Shown: positions 15,918 through 25,679, counted from the stretch's first letter. The stretch: DNA of 64,000 nt from Alkaliphilus metalliredigens QYMF (GCF_000016985.1 NC_009633.1:2523539-2587538); one strand, 5' to 3'. Made by a program: numbers and translations. The notes: generated by a model not told the origin, from the sequence alone.

Positions 15918-16688
15918 ATGGAAATGAAAATTAACATCCATAGAAGAAAAAACTTTGTAATATTGTCCTTGATTCTGATGTTGGGTCTCATTGGATATGT
16001 CAACTATAGTCTAAATAAGCAATCCTTACTTCAAACATCTAATGAACTTGAAAAATACGAACTGGGTATGTTAGAAGAGAGTGGAATGCTACGGGAGTTG
16101 TTAGATGATGAAGAAGAAGTGTTTAATGAAGAAGACCCCGAGGGGATAGAGGATGAATTAGGAGATATAGAGACAGAAGAATCAGGCGATGTAGAGACAG
16201 AAGAAATGTCTTTTGACGAACCACGTATGAACAATGCCACCATAGTAGATAGTTTAGACAATAATCAAGTAATAGATATTGCACAAGAAACCAGTGCAGA
16301 AATTGCACAAGTGATTACAAGTAAGGAAACCATGAGAAGTTCTGCCTATTTCATTGAAAGTAAGCTAGAAAGAGACAAAAAACGTAGTGAAATGATGAAT
16401 AGCTTATCTGAGATGATAAATAATACCAATACCAGTCAAGCCATGAGAGGTCAGGCAGAAGACATAAAGCTACAGGTGATTGTTAGTACAGAAACAGAAG
16501 TATTTATAGAAAATATGATTATGGCAAAAGGCTTTAATGATGCAATTGTATACCTATCAGATGAATCAATTAGTATTGTGGTTCAAAGTCAGCAATTAAC
16601 AGAAAAAGATGTTGCTCAGATCGTAGACATAGTCAGAAGAGAAACCGATATTACCATGGATAAAATAATTATAATGAATAAAGATTAG
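15918..16688 (+). CDS. spoIIIAH: Stage III sporulation protein AH
   Basis: 256 residues. One N-terminal membrane helix is followed by a strongly acidic linker (roughly residues 45-95, many Glu/Asp) and then a YscJ/FliF-like domain with ESKLERDKKRSEMMNSL and the conserved C-terminal AKGFNDAIVYLSDESISIVV. It pairs with forespore SpoIIQ across the intermembrane space. spoIIQ itself is not in the window. The acidic linker is longer than in B. subtilis SpoIIIAH. Confidence 0.94.
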   Translation: MEMKINIHRRKNFVILSLILMLGLIGYVNYSLNKQSLLQTSNELEKYELGMLEESGMLRELLDDEEEVFNEEDPEGIEDELGDIETEESGDVETEEMSFDEPRMNNATIVDSLDNNQVIDIAQETSAEIAQVITSKETMRSSAYFIESKLERDKKRSEMMNSLSEMINNTNTSQAMRGQAEDIKLQVIVSTETEVFIENMIMAKGFNDAIVYLSDESISIVVQSQQLTEKDVAQIVDIVRRETDITMDKIIIMNKD

Positions 16689-16694
16689 AACTGT

Positions 16695-16723
16695 TTGTCA
16701 ATAAAGTCGGAATTTGGTATAAT
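16695..16723 (+). promoter_or_regulatory. Sigma-A-type promoter of the asp23 gene
   Basis: TTGTCA (16695-16700), a 17-bp spacer and TATAAT (16718-16723). It lies just after the spoIIIAH stop, so asp23 is transcribed independently of the sporulation operon. Confidence 0.85.
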
Positions 16724-16755
16724 GAAGCTATAAAGAACACTCAGGAGGTGAAGAA

Positions 16756-17148
16756 GTGGATCATGTGGATAATTTAGAGTATGGAGAAGTGAAAATCGCT
16801 GATGAAGTAGTTGCCACCATAGCAGGCTTAGCAGCTACTGCAATAAAAGGTGTTGCCGGAATGAGTGGAGGATTAGCTGGTGGTATTGCTGAAATGCTCG
16901 GTAAAAAAAGTTTATCAAAGGGTGTAAAGCTAGAAGTGAAAGAACGCGATGCATCAATTGATCTATATATTATCTTAGAATATGGAACAAAGATTCCAGA
17001 TGTTTCTTGGGAGATACAAAACAATGTAAAAAAAACCATTGAAACCATGACAGGTCTTTCGGTATTAGAAGTGAATATACACGTACAAGGAATCAACTTT
17101 CCAAAAGAGGAAAAAGAACAAGAAGTAAAAACGCAACCAAACAAATAA
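16756..17148 (+). CDS. Asp23/Gls24 family envelope stress protein (YqhY-like)
   Basis: 130 residues from GTG 16756 with AGGAGGT. The family core is clear: GEVKIADEVVATIAGLAA, then GVAGMSGG and VNIHVQGI near the C-terminus. In Bacillus, YqhY sits next to accBC and nusB and affects acetyl-CoA carboxylase activity. Here accBC is absent and nusB follows. Confidence 0.93.
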   Translation: MDHVDNLEYGEVKIADEVVATIAGLAATAIKGVAGMSGGLAGGIAEMLGKKSLSKGVKLEVKERDASIDLYIILEYGTKIPDVSWEIQNNVKKTIETMTGLSVLEVNIHVQGINFPKEEKEQEVKTQPNK

Positions 17149-17149
17149 T

Positions 17150-17189
17150 GCTAAAACTAACCCTCTGATACCAGAGGGTTAGTTTTAGC
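17150..17189 (+). terminator. Perfect 18-bp hairpin after asp23
   Basis: The arms are 17150-17167 and 17172-17189 (core AACCCTCTG, loop ATAC). The stem contains its own T-rich 3' arm but no long T-run follows. It is probably the asp23 terminator. Confidence 0.75.
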
Positions 17190-17335
17190 TATTCAACAAA
17201 ATGGACAGGCTATATGGGGGTATCATACATCACTGGAAACTATTTTATCCCATGGTGTTTAAAATGCTTCACTATATCGAACAATATATACTAATAATAT
17301 AGAATAACTGAGTGTTATATTTAGGAGGGAAAAAC

Positions 17336-17755
17336 GTGAGTCGTAAATTAGCAAGGGAATTTTGTATGAAAGTTTTATTTGAAATGGAAATGAACAATGA
17401 AATGAATGTAGAAAGCATCAAATTATACATGGATAGAGAACCACAAAAAATAGAGCAACAGGAATATGTACATACCAGCATTACTAAAACAATAGAAAAT
17501 TTAGAAGAAATTGACACCTATATAAAGCAGTATTCAAAGGGCTGGAAGTTGAATCGAATTGCAAATGTAGATTTGGCTATATTAAGATTGGCCTTAACAG
17601 AAATGCTGCATATGGGTGAAATTCCCTATCGTGTATCGGTCAATGAAGCCATTGAATTAGGCAAAAAGTATAGTGCTGAAGAGTCTGCCTCCTTTATTAA
17701 TGGGATTTTAGGAAGATTTATAGAAGAAGAAGAAGGAATTAAGAATGACGACTAG
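17336..17755 (+). CDS. nusB: Transcription antitermination factor NusB
   Basis: 139 residues from GTG 17336 with TTAGGAGGG. Typical NusB: VSRKLAREFCMKVLFEME at the start, ANVDLAILRLALTEML, and the C-terminal VNEAIELGKKYSAEES and FINGILGRF. It binds boxA RNA with NusE for rRNA antitermination. Its 3' end overlaps the next gene by 11 bp. Confidence 0.96.
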   Translation: MSRKLAREFCMKVLFEMEMNNEMNVESIKLYMDREPQKIEQQEYVHTSITKTIENLEEIDTYIKQYSKGWKLNRIANVDLAILRLALTEMLHMGEIPYRVSVNEAIELGKKYSAEESASFINGILGRFIEEEEGIKNDD

Positions 17756-18737
17756 GAAGCAGGCTATACTTGGAATTGATACTTCTAACTATATGACTTC
17801 ACTAGCTATTATGAATTTACAAGGAGCCCTTTTAAGTGAAGAAAGAAGTCTCTTACCTGTAAAAACAGGAAATCTGGGATTAAGACAGTCCGATGCTTTA
17901 TTTCATCATATTAAAAACTTGCCGGTGCTATGTAAAAAACTGATGCAACAAGTTGATTCCATTAATATTGTTGGAATCAGTGCCTCGGTAAAGCCAAGAC
18001 CTTTGGCGGACTCTTATATGCCTGTGTTTTTAGCATCACAGTCTTTTGCAACTTCAATGGCAAGTTTGATGAATGTCCCATTCTATTCTTTTAGTCACCA
18101 GGAAGGTCATATTGAAGCTGGTTTCTGGTCACAAGCGAGAACCTGCACCCAAGAATTTTTAGTTTTACATATATCTGGAGGAACAACAGAAATGTTAAAG
18201 GTAGTACCCTATGACAACAGATATGATATAGAGATTGTTGGAGGTTCTAAAGATATTAGTGCGGGACAATTAATCGATCGAATCGGTGTCAGGTTAGACA
18301 TGCCTTTCCCTGCAGGACCTCATTTAGAAAGTCTTAGTTTGGAATGGCAGGGCCCTAAAATAAAACTTCCTATATCAGTTAAAGAAGGATGGGTTAACTT
18401 TTCTGGATTAGAAACCCATATTACAAGATTGCTGAATCAAGAGTATAGTAGTCAACAAATTGCCAGTTCTTTATTTCATACAATCGGTCAATCTTTAGTG
18501 TTGATGATTAAGACTGCCAAGTTTCAGAGTCTTATTAAAACTGCACTGGTGGTTGGAGGTGTTGCATCGAACCAACAGATTAGGACTTTGATAGAAAAAG
18601 AATTATCTAGTGAAAACATCGAAGTACTTTTTGGACAAACCCAATATTGTTCAGATAATGCAGTGGGAATTGCAGCATTAGGAGTAAAGTCATATCTCAA
18701 TAGAAATCAGACCCATTCTGAAAAATCAGAAACCTAA
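17745..18737 (+). CDS. M22-type glycoprotease-like protein (TsaD/Kae1 paralogue)
   Basis: 330 residues. GIDTSNYMTSLA is the ATPase-fold start of the TsaD family, SHQEGHIEA gives the HxxxH metal pair, HISGGTTE the phosphate loop, and VVGGVASNQQIR with DNAVGIAALG the C-terminus. It is more divergent than true TsaD, which is normally paired with tsaB elsewhere. It is known in Clostridia as an O-sialoglycoprotein endopeptidase-like gene next to nusB. The substrate is unknown. Confidence 0.85.
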   Translation: MTTRKQAILGIDTSNYMTSLAIMNLQGALLSEERSLLPVKTGNLGLRQSDALFHHIKNLPVLCKKLMQQVDSINIVGISASVKPRPLADSYMPVFLASQSFATSMASLMNVPFYSFSHQEGHIEAGFWSQARTCTQEFLVLHISGGTTEMLKVVPYDNRYDIEIVGGSKDISAGQLIDRIGVRLDMPFPAGPHLESLSLEWQGPKIKLPISVKEGWVNFSGLETHITRLLNQEYSSQQIASSLFHTIGQSLVLMIKTAKFQSLIKTALVVGGVASNQQIRTLIEKELSSENIEVLFGQTQYCSDNAVGIAALGVKSYLNRNQTHSEKSET

Positions 18738-18789
18738 TTATATTTACAATATCAATTAATAAGTTGAGTAATGGAGGATATTAAAAATA

Positions 18790-20022
18790 ATGCAGATAAA
18801 AGCGCTGAGTGTATCGGAAATTAATCACTATATTAAGCGAATTATGATTAACGATCCAATCCTTTCTAACGTTTACATAAAGGGAGAGATCTCAAATTAT
18901 AAACTCCATAGTAGTGGACATATATACTTTACCTTGAAAGATGAAAAGAGCAGAGTCAGTTCTGTGATGTTTAAAACCAATACGGAACAATTGAAATTTT
19001 TACCTGAAGAAGGAATGCAAGTCCTATGTAGGGGATACATATCCCTTTATGAACGAGGGGGACTGTATCAATTTTATGTAGATCACATGGAAGCTGCAGG
19101 TGTGGGTGCGTTATATTTAGCCTATCAACAGCTTAAAGAAAAGTTAGAAAAACAAGGTTATTTCGATGGAAAATTTAAAAAGGAAATACCACTTATTCCT
19201 AGAAAAATAGCTGTGGTGACATCGCCCACCGGGGCAGCGGTTAGAGATATTATCTCTGTTATAAAGCGAAGATTTCCCCATGTGGAGATATATTTGTTTC
19301 CAGTATTAGTGCAAGGGGACCGAGCAGCACCGTCCATTGCAAGGGCAGTGGAGTTGTTGAATTTGTTTGGAGGAATTGACGTTGCTATCATTGGTAGGGG
19401 TGGGGGATCTATAGAAGAACTCTGGCCATTCAATGAGGAAACTGTGGCTGAAGCAATATTTTCCAGTCAAGTCCCAATTATCTCTGCAGTAGGCCATGAA
19501 ACTGATTTTACCATTGCAGATTTTGTTGCGGATTTAAGAGCACCCACTCCTTCGGTTGCAGCTGAGCGAGTTGTACCAGATGTAAAAGAGGTAGTAGAAA
19601 GATTAAATACACTTAAAGATAGACTAAATAAAACCTTAGTAAAAAGCATTGACGCAAAACGAAATCAATTGGGTATTATAAAAAGCAATTATTACTTTAA
19701 AAATCCTCTAAATATGATATATGATCGACAACAACATTTGGATATTCTGATGAAGGACTTGACAAGAAACATAAATGTTAAGAATAGTCTTTACTCAAAT
19801 AACGTACATAGATTAGGAGAACGACTAAACAGCGTAAGCCCACTTTCTGTTTTTTCAAGGGGATATGCCCTTGCAGAGAACAAAAAAGGAGAACGAATTA
19901 AGACCATTAGTAATGTGAAATTAAAAGAGAGTATTACTGTTCAGTTAATAGATGGACAATTGTCATGTGAAGTGACAAATATTTTAAAGGAGGATAAGTT
20001 GGTTGGCAAAAATCAAATTTGA
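18790..20022 (+). CDS. xseA: Exodeoxyribonuclease VII large subunit
   Basis: 410 residues. An N-terminal OB fold (about 1-100) contains [20 protein letters not shown]. The catalytic core carries [14 protein letters not shown], then [16 protein letters not shown] and [16 protein letters not shown], and APTPSVAAE leads into the coiled-coil tail. It degrades single-stranded DNA with XseB and overlaps that gene by 20 bp. Confidence 0.97.
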
Positions 20023-20230
20023 AGAAGGTATTAAAAAATTAGAAGAAATTATTAATCAATTGGAGAACAAAGAACAAGGCTTAGATGATGCCCTTGAACT
20101 TTTTCAAGAAGGGGTACGATTGTATCGGATTTGTAACGAGAAACTAACAGAAGCTGAAGAAAAAATTTCAGTTATGATAGAAGAAGGCAATCAATTGGTT
20201 GAAAGACCTTTTGAGGGTGGGGAGGAATAA
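20003..20230 (+). CDS. xseB: Exodeoxyribonuclease VII small subunit
   Basis: 75 residues from TTG 20003, supported by AAAGGAGGAT within the end of xse[18 protein letters not shown] and [23 protein letters not shown] are the family's two helices. Confidence 0.95.
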
Positions 20231-20232
20231 AA

Positions 20233-21120
20233 ATGGAATGCAAAGCGATCATGAAGGAATACCAAATTTTAACGGACAAGAAACTGCACCACTACCTAGA
20301 CGTCAAAGAAGATAAAAACAAAACGGTCATAGATGCAATGAGATACAGCATTTTTGCAGGAGGTAAAAGACTAAGACCCATCGTAGCAATTGCTACTTAT
20401 AATCTCTTTAAAGACAACCTAGAAGAAGTATTACCCTATGCCTGCGCACTGGAAATGATTCATACTTATTCATTAATCCATGACGATTTACCAGCCATGG
20501 ATGATGATAACTACAGAAGAGGAAAGCTAACTAATCATAAGGTTTATGGAGAGGGAATTGCAATACTTGCAGGTGATGCGCTTTTGAACTATGCATTTGA
20601 AATTATGATTTCCCATGCTCGAACACAATCAAACGCCAATGTCCACCTTCAAGCAATAGAAGAAATTGCAAAGGCTGCTGGGATGAATGGCATGATTGGA
20701 GGACAAGTTGTAGACCTAGAGAGTGAGAATAAACAGGTCGATAAAAATACACTCAATTATATCCATTATAATAAAACTGCTGCTCTTATTATAAGTGCCT
20801 TCAAGGTAGGCGCAATTATTGCAGAAGCTACGGAAACAGACATTGCCCATATGAATTCTCTGGGAAAGAATATTGGATTAGCTTTTCAGATACAAGATGA
20901 TATTCTAGATATTATTGGAGATGAAAAAAAATTAGGTAAGGATATTGGAAGTGATGTAGAAAATAATAAATCTACATATCCATCACTATATGGATTGCAA
21001 ACTTCCATTGATGAGGTGAAGCGATTAACAACTAATGTAGATAAAGTACTCAATATCTATGGAAAAAGGTCACGCTTTTTACATGACTTGAGTCACTACT
21101 TGGTGAATCGAGAGGTCTAG
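20233..21120 (+). CDS. ispA: Polyprenyl (farnesyl) diphosphate synthase
   Basis: 295 residues with both aspartate-rich motifs: DDLPAMDDDNYRRG, the first DDxxxxD-type motif of short-chain prenyl synthases, and DDILDIIGD, the second. GGKRLRP is near residue 36. It makes farnesyl or geranylgeranyl diphosphate for cell-wall lipid and quinones. OLE RNA is characteristically found close to this gene, and here it lies about 500 bp downstream. Confidence 0.95.
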   Translation: MECKAIMKEYQILTDKKLHHYLDVKEDKNKTVIDAMRYSIFAGGKRLRPIVAIATYNLFKDNLEEVLPYACALEMIHTYSLIHDDLPAMDDDNYRRGKLTNHKVYGEGIAILAGDALLNYAFEIMISHARTQSNANVHLQAIEEIAKAAGMNGMIGGQVVDLESENKQVDKNTLNYIHYNKTAALIISAFKVGAIIAEATETDIAHMNSLGKNIGLAFQIQDDILDIIGDEKKLGKDIGSDVENNKSTYPSLYGLQTSIDEVKRLTTNVDKVLNIYGKRSRFLHDLSHYLVNREV

Positions 21121-21135
21121 TAAGGAGGAACAGTA

Positions 21136-21585
21136 GTGGGATTTTTTCATGGTATTGGTAATAATAAAATATTAGGGACTGCATTATTAGCTTGGTTTAT
21201 TGCTCAAACGATAAAGGTAATTCATACCTTTATCGTAGATAAGCGATTTAACTTATCTAGATTTGTTGGCTCTGGAGGAATGCCTAGTTCTCATTCTTCC
21301 TTTGTAATGGGATTAACCACTGCGATCGGATTAGACAAAGGTTTTGATTCCGCTATTTTTGCTGTTTCCTTAGCGTTCTCTTTAGTGATTATGTATGATG
21401 CAGCTGGGGTTCGTAGAGCTGTTGGGAAACAGGCGATTATTTTAAACAGAATGATTGAGGATATCCATCATAAAAGAAAGTTAAAGTTAACAGAACAACG
21501 ATTAAAGGAGCTTATAGGACATACTCCCATTGAAGTCCTAGCAGGAGCTATATTAGGGATTGTGGTGGCTAAACTAATGATTTGA
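21136..21585 (+). CDS. Divergent PAP2 (DUF212) family membrane protein
   Basis: 149 residues from GTG 21136 with AAGGAGG. SGGMPSSHSSFVMGLTTAIG and YDAAGVRRAVGKQA are the conserved blocks; the SSH and the Arg recall the PAP2 phosphatase signature. Several membrane segments are present. It may act on prenyl phosphates, which fits its place between ispA and dxs, but that is inference. Its stop codon lies within the OLE promoter region. Confidence 0.9.
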   Translation: MGFFHGIGNNKILGTALLAWFIAQTIKVIHTFIVDKRFNLSRFVGSGGMPSSHSSFVMGLTTAIGLDKGFDSAIFAVSLAFSLVIMYDAAGVRRAVGKQAIILNRMIEDIHHKRKLKLTEQRLKELIGHTPIEVLAGAILGIVVAKLMI

Positions 21586-21610
21586 TAAATCCATTAAAAT
21601 ATGGTATAAT
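21582..21610 (+). promoter_or_regulatory. Sigma-A-type promoter of OLE RNA
   Basis: TTGATA (21582-21587), a 17-bp spacer and TATAAT (21605-21610). The -35 overlaps the stop codon of the DUF212 gene. It predicts an OLE 5' end near 21617. Confidence 0.85.
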
Positions 21611-21616
21611 ATTAGG

Positions 21617-22232
21617 TGTTTTAGTAGTAGTGGTGCAGTATTCTAGTCAATTAACCTAGTTTGGAAGGCGGGGCTAAAAATCCGTTGAAGGGCACATCGA
21701 TGAAGTTCCTGGTTTTGGCTGCCGACGCCCAGTTGGGGGTTATTTCTGGGAGTAAAGAGATGGGGGCGATCCACAATGGCATGTGGGCGATGACCCTCCC
21801 TCTGTGGAGACTACCTTAGAAACATTGTTTTAAAAGTGGGAGAAACCTGCAGAATATGAAAGACATAAACTGTAGTGTAGCCTGCCTTGAGTGGCATAGG
21901 TGGATAAGTAGATCAGTTTCTTGAAATCAGGGCCCGACGGAGAGGATCATCGCTATTTGAAACCTATGCTGCAAAAGAGGCTAAGAGTTAGCTTAATTGC
22001 TGAGGAAAACTCCTAGACTGTTCTTTTCTAGAAGTATATTAAGGATTACAGTGCGGACTAAGTGGTAATCCAGTCCTATCTCTGGCGACAAGATAGATAT
22101 CATTTTAAAGGGAAACCGCTACTTTGGCGACAGGTAGTAGTGATTTGGGAAATCCAACTGGACCTAAGCCGTAAGATTTACTTAGTATACTACCACTACT
22201 ATCAGCTGATAGCATAGAAGCTATCAGCTTTA
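21617..22232 (+). ncRNA. ole: OLE RNA (ornate, large, extremophilic)
   Basis: A gene-free stretch of about 610 nt, G-rich compared with its surroundings, between the ispA/DUF212 pair and an OapA-like membrane protein gene followed by dxs. That is the published setting of OLE RNA. The size matches the roughly 600 nt of known OLE. The ends pair: TAGTAGTGGT (21625-21634) with ACCACTACTA (22192-22201), closing the whole RNA in a basal stem. No open frame with a ribosome-binding site crosses it. OLE forms a membrane-bound ribonucleoprotein with OapA and helps Halalkalibacterium tolerate cold, alcohol and Mg stress. Identification rests on length, context and closing stem; no covariance search was run. 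Confidence 0.9.
22204..22229 (+). terminator. Hairpin at the 3' end of OLE RNA
   Basis: AGCTGATAGC (22204-22213), loop ATAGAA, perfect complement 22220-22229, then TTATATTT. It immediately follows the closing stem of OLE. The T-run is weak, so some read-through into the downstream genes is likely. Confidence 0.75.
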
Positions 22233-22321
22233 TATTTACATAAAACGAGACTTAATATATATAATCTTAATAATACACCAAATATAGGCGGTTACAATAA
22301 TCATTTACAGGGGGGTATAAT

Positions 22322-22954
22322 TTGTCCGATAAAAGCAACGGCGCTAAAAAAAGTAACTATAAATTGACTCATTACTGGGAAAAATATAACTTGAAATGGA
22401 GCGTTGTGATATCGATTTGGACTTTTTTCTTAGCAATGATTATAAGTGTCGCAGCTGAATTAATACTACGTAATACTGAAGTGCTTTTTTCTTTTTTTAT
22501 ACTTTTAATAATCATATTTGTTGGGGTGCTTAGCGATATCGTTGGTATAGCAGTTACCTCATCCTCTATAAAACCTTTCCATGCCATGGCTGCAAATAAG
22601 GTGGCCGGAGCCAAGTATGCAATTCAATTGGTGAAGAACGCTGGTCCAGTTTCTAATTTTTGTAATGATGTAGTGGGAGATATTTGTGGCATCATTAGCG
22701 GTGTTGCTGGAGCCAGTATTATATTACAAATGCCAAATCTACTGTTTCCTCTATCTAAGACCGTCTTAACAATTGTGATGAGTGGATTTGTCGCTTCATT
22801 AACAGTAGGAGGAAAGTCTATAGGGAAAAGTATTGCAATAGATCACTCAGAAAAAATTGTTTTTCAAGCAGGTAGATTTCTCAGTTTTCTTAATCGAAAA
22901 CTTGATATAGAAGTGATTCCTAATAAAAGGGTAAATAAGAGGAAAGAGAGATGA
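22322..22954 (+). CDS. oapA: OLE-associated protein A-like membrane protein
   Basis: 210 residues from TTG 22322 with GGGGGGTATAA. A charged N-terminus (SDKSNGAKKSNYK) precedes membrane segments at about 30-50 and 58-80. NAGPVSNFCNDVVGDICGII and SGVAGASIIL follow, then another hydrophobic segment and a basic C-terminus. The gene lies right after OLE RNA, as oapA does in Halalkalibacterium, and the protein has the expected size and basic character. It probably anchors OLE to the membrane. The stop overlaps the dxs start. Confidence 0.85.
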   Translation: MSDKSNGAKKSNYKLTHYWEKYNLKWSVVISIWTFFLAMIISVAAELILRNTEVLFSFFILLIIIFVGVLSDIVGIAVTSSSIKPFHAMAANKVAGAKYAIQLVKNAGPVSNFCNDVVGDICGIISGVAGASIILQMPNLLFPLSKTVLTIVMSGFVASLTVGGKSIGKSIAIDHSEKIVFQAGRFLSFLNRKLDIEVIPNKRVNKRKER

Positions 22955-24861
22955 GAAAAGTGTATCGATATTTAGAACAGATAAACTCTCCAGAGGACTT
23001 GAAGAAACTTAAGGAAAATGAAGTGAGATTATTAGCACATGACATTAGAAAATTCTTAGTTCAGTCAGTTTCAAAAACAGGGGGGCACTTAGCTTCAAAT
23101 CTTGGGGTTGTCGAGTTAACATTAGCATTGCATACAATATATGATACACTGAAGGATAAAATCATTTGGGATGTGGGACATCAAGCCTATGTTCACAAAA
23201 TATTGACTGGAAGAAGAGAGCAATTTAAAACATTGAGACAGTACAAAGGACTTAGTGGATTCCCTAAACGACATGAAAGTTCTCATGATCATTTCGACAC
23301 GGGACATAGTAGTACATCCATTTCAGCTGCCCTAGGGTTGGCTAGTGCCCGGGATCTAAAAAAAGAAAAGCATGAGGTTGTAGCAGTAATTGGTGATGGC
23401 GCATTGACTGGCGGTATGGCATTTGAAGCCTTAAATCACGGAGGTCAAAGTAAAAAGAATATCACAGTTGTATTAAATGACAATGAAATGTCCATTTCAC
23501 AAAATGTAGGTGGTTTATCTAACTACTTGAGTAAAATACGCACAGCACCTATCTACGCTAAAGTTAAAGATGATCTGGAGTTATTGTTGGGTAATATACC
23601 AGCAATAGGAAAAAGCGTGAAGAAAACAGCAGAAAAAGCAAAGGATAGTATCAAGTATTTTTTCGTACCAGGGATATTATTTGAGGAGCTTGGGTTTACA
23701 TATATTGGGCCAATTGATGGTCATGATTATAATGCCTTATGTACAGCCATTAAAAATAGTAAGAATATCAAAGGACCGAAACTAATTCATGTGATTACTA
23801 AAAAAGGAAAAGGATATAAGCTAGCTGAAAAGTCACCAGCTGAATTCCATGGAGTCAGCCCATTTAAAATCGAAACAGGCAAGCCTATTTCTTTAACAAA
23901 AAACCTATCTTTTTCAGAGGTTGCAGGAAACACTTTAATAGAAGCCGCAAAAACCAATCCACGTATTGTTACGATTACAGCTGCCATGCCTTCAGGAACA
24001 GGACTGGCTGATTTTGCTGAACAGTTTCCTGAACGTTTTTTTGATGTTGGCATCGCTGAACAGCATGCTGTGACCTTTGCAGCGGGTATGGCTGCTGAAG
24101 GGTACAAGCCTTTCTTCGCTGTGTACTCAACGTTTTTGCAACGGGCTTTTGATCAAGTGATTCATGATGTATGCATACAGAATCTTCCTGTTACATTTCT
24201 CATCGATCGAGCCGGATTAGTTGGAAATGATGGAGAAACCCATCATGGTGTTTTTGATATTTCATTTTTATCGTGTATACCTAATCTGACTATTTTAGCG
24301 GCAAAGGATGGCAATGAACTTCAGGCCATGATTCAGTTTGCTGAAAAGCATGAGGGACCTGTAGCCATTCGATATCCAAGGGGCACCACGGCACTTGATA
24401 AAGAAAAGAGCATTTTGCCTATTCAACTAGGTAAAGGGGAAGTAATCTGTGATTGGGGTAAAGATGCACTTATTCTCACTGTAGGGAACATGAATGAAAT
24501 AGGAGTGGCATTATGCCAGCAATTGAACAATAAAGGAATTGGAGCAACAGTCATTAATCCTAGATTTATTAAACCGATAGATCAACATTTAATTTTACAA
24601 CATGCTAAATCTCATAAACGCATTTATGTACTAGAAGATAATGCTAAAATCGGAGGATTTGGAGAGCAAATTAGGTCTTTCTTAAATGAATACGAAGTCT
24701 ACAAACCAGTCAAGCTTTTTGCTCTTCCAGATGCATTTATTGAACAAGGAAATGTTGCTCTTCTTTATAAGGATTGTAAATTAAATCAAGAAGAAATATT
24801 CACTGAAATTTATCAAGACTTTACAAAGGGTATCATAGGAAAATTGGCAATAACACGATAA
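22951..24861 (+). CDS. dxs: 1-deoxy-D-xylulose-5-phosphate synthase
   Basis: 636 residues. Thiamine diphosphate-binding GDGALTGGMAFEALNHGG with the downstream NDNEMSIS, the catalytic-region DVGHQAYVHK at the N-terminus, and FDVGIAEQHAVTFAAGMA in the pyrimidine domain with the general-base Glu. It is the first step of the MEP isoprenoid pathway, so together with ispA it frames the OLE locus with isoprenoid genes. Confidence 0.97.
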   Translation: MRKVYRYLEQINSPEDLKKLKENEVRLLAHDIRKFLVQSVSKTGGHLASNLGVVELTLALHTIYDTLKDKIIWDVGHQAYVHKILTGRREQFKTLRQYKGLSGFPKRHESSHDHFDTGHSSTSISAALGLASARDLKKEKHEVVAVIGDGALTGGMAFEALNHGGQSKKNITVVLNDNEMSISQNVGGLSNYLSKIRTAPIYAKVKDDLELLLGNIPAIGKSVKKTAEKAKDSIKYFFVPGILFEELGFTYIGPIDGHDYNALCTAIKNSKNIKGPKLIHVITKKGKGYKLAEKSPAEFHGVSPFKIETGKPISLTKNLSFSEVAGNTLIEAAKTNPRIVTITAAMPSGTGLADFAEQFPERFFDVGIAEQHAVTFAAGMAAEGYKPFFAVYSTFLQRAFDQVIHDVCIQNLPVTFLIDRAGLVGNDGETHHGVFDISFLSCIPNLTILAAKDGNELQAMIQFAEKHEGPVAIRYPRGTTALDKEKSILPIQLGKGEVICDWGKDALILTVGNMNEIGVALCQQLNNKGIGATVINPRFIKPIDQHLILQHAKSHKRIYVLEDNAKIGGFGEQIRSFLNEYEVYKPVKLFALPDAFIEQGNVALLYKDCKLNQEEIFTEIYQDFTKGIIGKLAITR

Positions 24862-24875
24862 TTAGGAGTGTGCTT

Positions 24876-25679
24876 ATGGGTAAGAAAGTAAGGATTGATT
24901 TGCGATTAGTAGAAGAAGGCTACTTTGATAGCAGGGAAAGAGCTAAAAGCTCTATTATGGCAGGGGTTGTTTTAGTTGATCAGCAGGTGATTGATAAACC
25001 TGGTACAAAGGTTGACGAAGATCTGCCTATTAAAATAAAGGGTAATCCCATACCCTATGTAAGCCGTGGTGGCTTAAAGCTACAAAAGGCCATGGAGGAG
25101 TTTCAATTGAATTTGCAAAATAAAGTTTGTATGGATATTGGAGCTTCTACCGGAGGATTTACAGATTGTATGCTTCAAAAAGGTGCTAAAAAAGTGTATG
25201 CAATTGATGTTGGATATGGTCAACTAGACTGGAAGCTTAGACAGGATGAGCGTGTCATCTCGATGGAAAGAACAAATATTCGTTATGTGACTCCTACAGA
25301 TATAACTGAAGAGCCGGACTTCGCATCAGTTGATGTATCCTTTATATCCCTAAGGCTTGTTCTACCGGTCATCAAAAATCTCTTGTGCTCCAATGGAGAG
25401 ATTATTGCATTAATCAAACCTCAATTTGAAGCAGGTAGAGAAAAAGTTGGGAAAAAAGGTGTTGTGCGTGATATTCAAGTGCACGAAGAGGTTGTGAAGG
25501 AAATTTATGACTTCGCAAAGGAACATGAATTGTATACCCACGGATTGAGTTACTCACCAATTAAAGGGCCTGAAGGAAATATAGAGTATTTGATATATTT
25601 GAAAACCAACAGTGAAGGATCTATTATTAGTGAAGATCAAATAAAAGCGGTCGTTCAAGCTTCTCATAGCCAGCTATAG
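24876..25679 (+). CDS. tlyA: TlyA family rRNA 2'-O-methyltransferase
   Basis: 267 residues from ATG 24876, preferred over GTG 24870 because the ribosome-binding site TTAGGAG is at 24862-24868. An S4 RNA-binding domain occupies residues 1-65 (KVRIDLRLVEEGYFDSRERA). An FtsJ-like methyltransferase domain follows with DIGASTGGFTDCML (SAM loop), VDVSFISLR and LIKPQFEAGR. Family members methylate 16S and 23S rRNA. In many Clostridia nadK comes next; here it is absent. Confidence 0.93.
   Translation: MGKKVRIDLRLVEEGYFDSRERAKSSIMAGVVLVDQQVIDKPGTKVDEDLPIKIKGNPIPYVSRGGLKLQKAMEEFQLNLQNKVCMDIGASTGGFTDCMLQKGAKKVYAIDVGYGQLDWKLRQDERVISMERTNIRYVTPTDITEEPDFASVDVSFISLRLVLPVIKNLLCSNGEIIALIKPQFEAGREKVGKKGVVRDIQVHEEVVKEIYDFAKEHELYTHGLSYSPIKGPEGNIEYLIYLKTNSEGSIISEDQIKAVVQASHSQL

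Noticed and set aside
16031-16308. Serine- and leucine-rich minus-strand frames opposite spoIIIAH.
   Set aside because: They mirror the acidic Glu/Asp linker of SpoIIIAH and have no ribosome-binding sites.
21617-22232. RNase P RNA, tmRNA or a T-box as alternatives for the structured RNA.
   Set aside because: The diagnostic sequences of those RNAs are missing, while length, closing stem, ispA/dxs context and the OapA-like neighbour agree with OLE.
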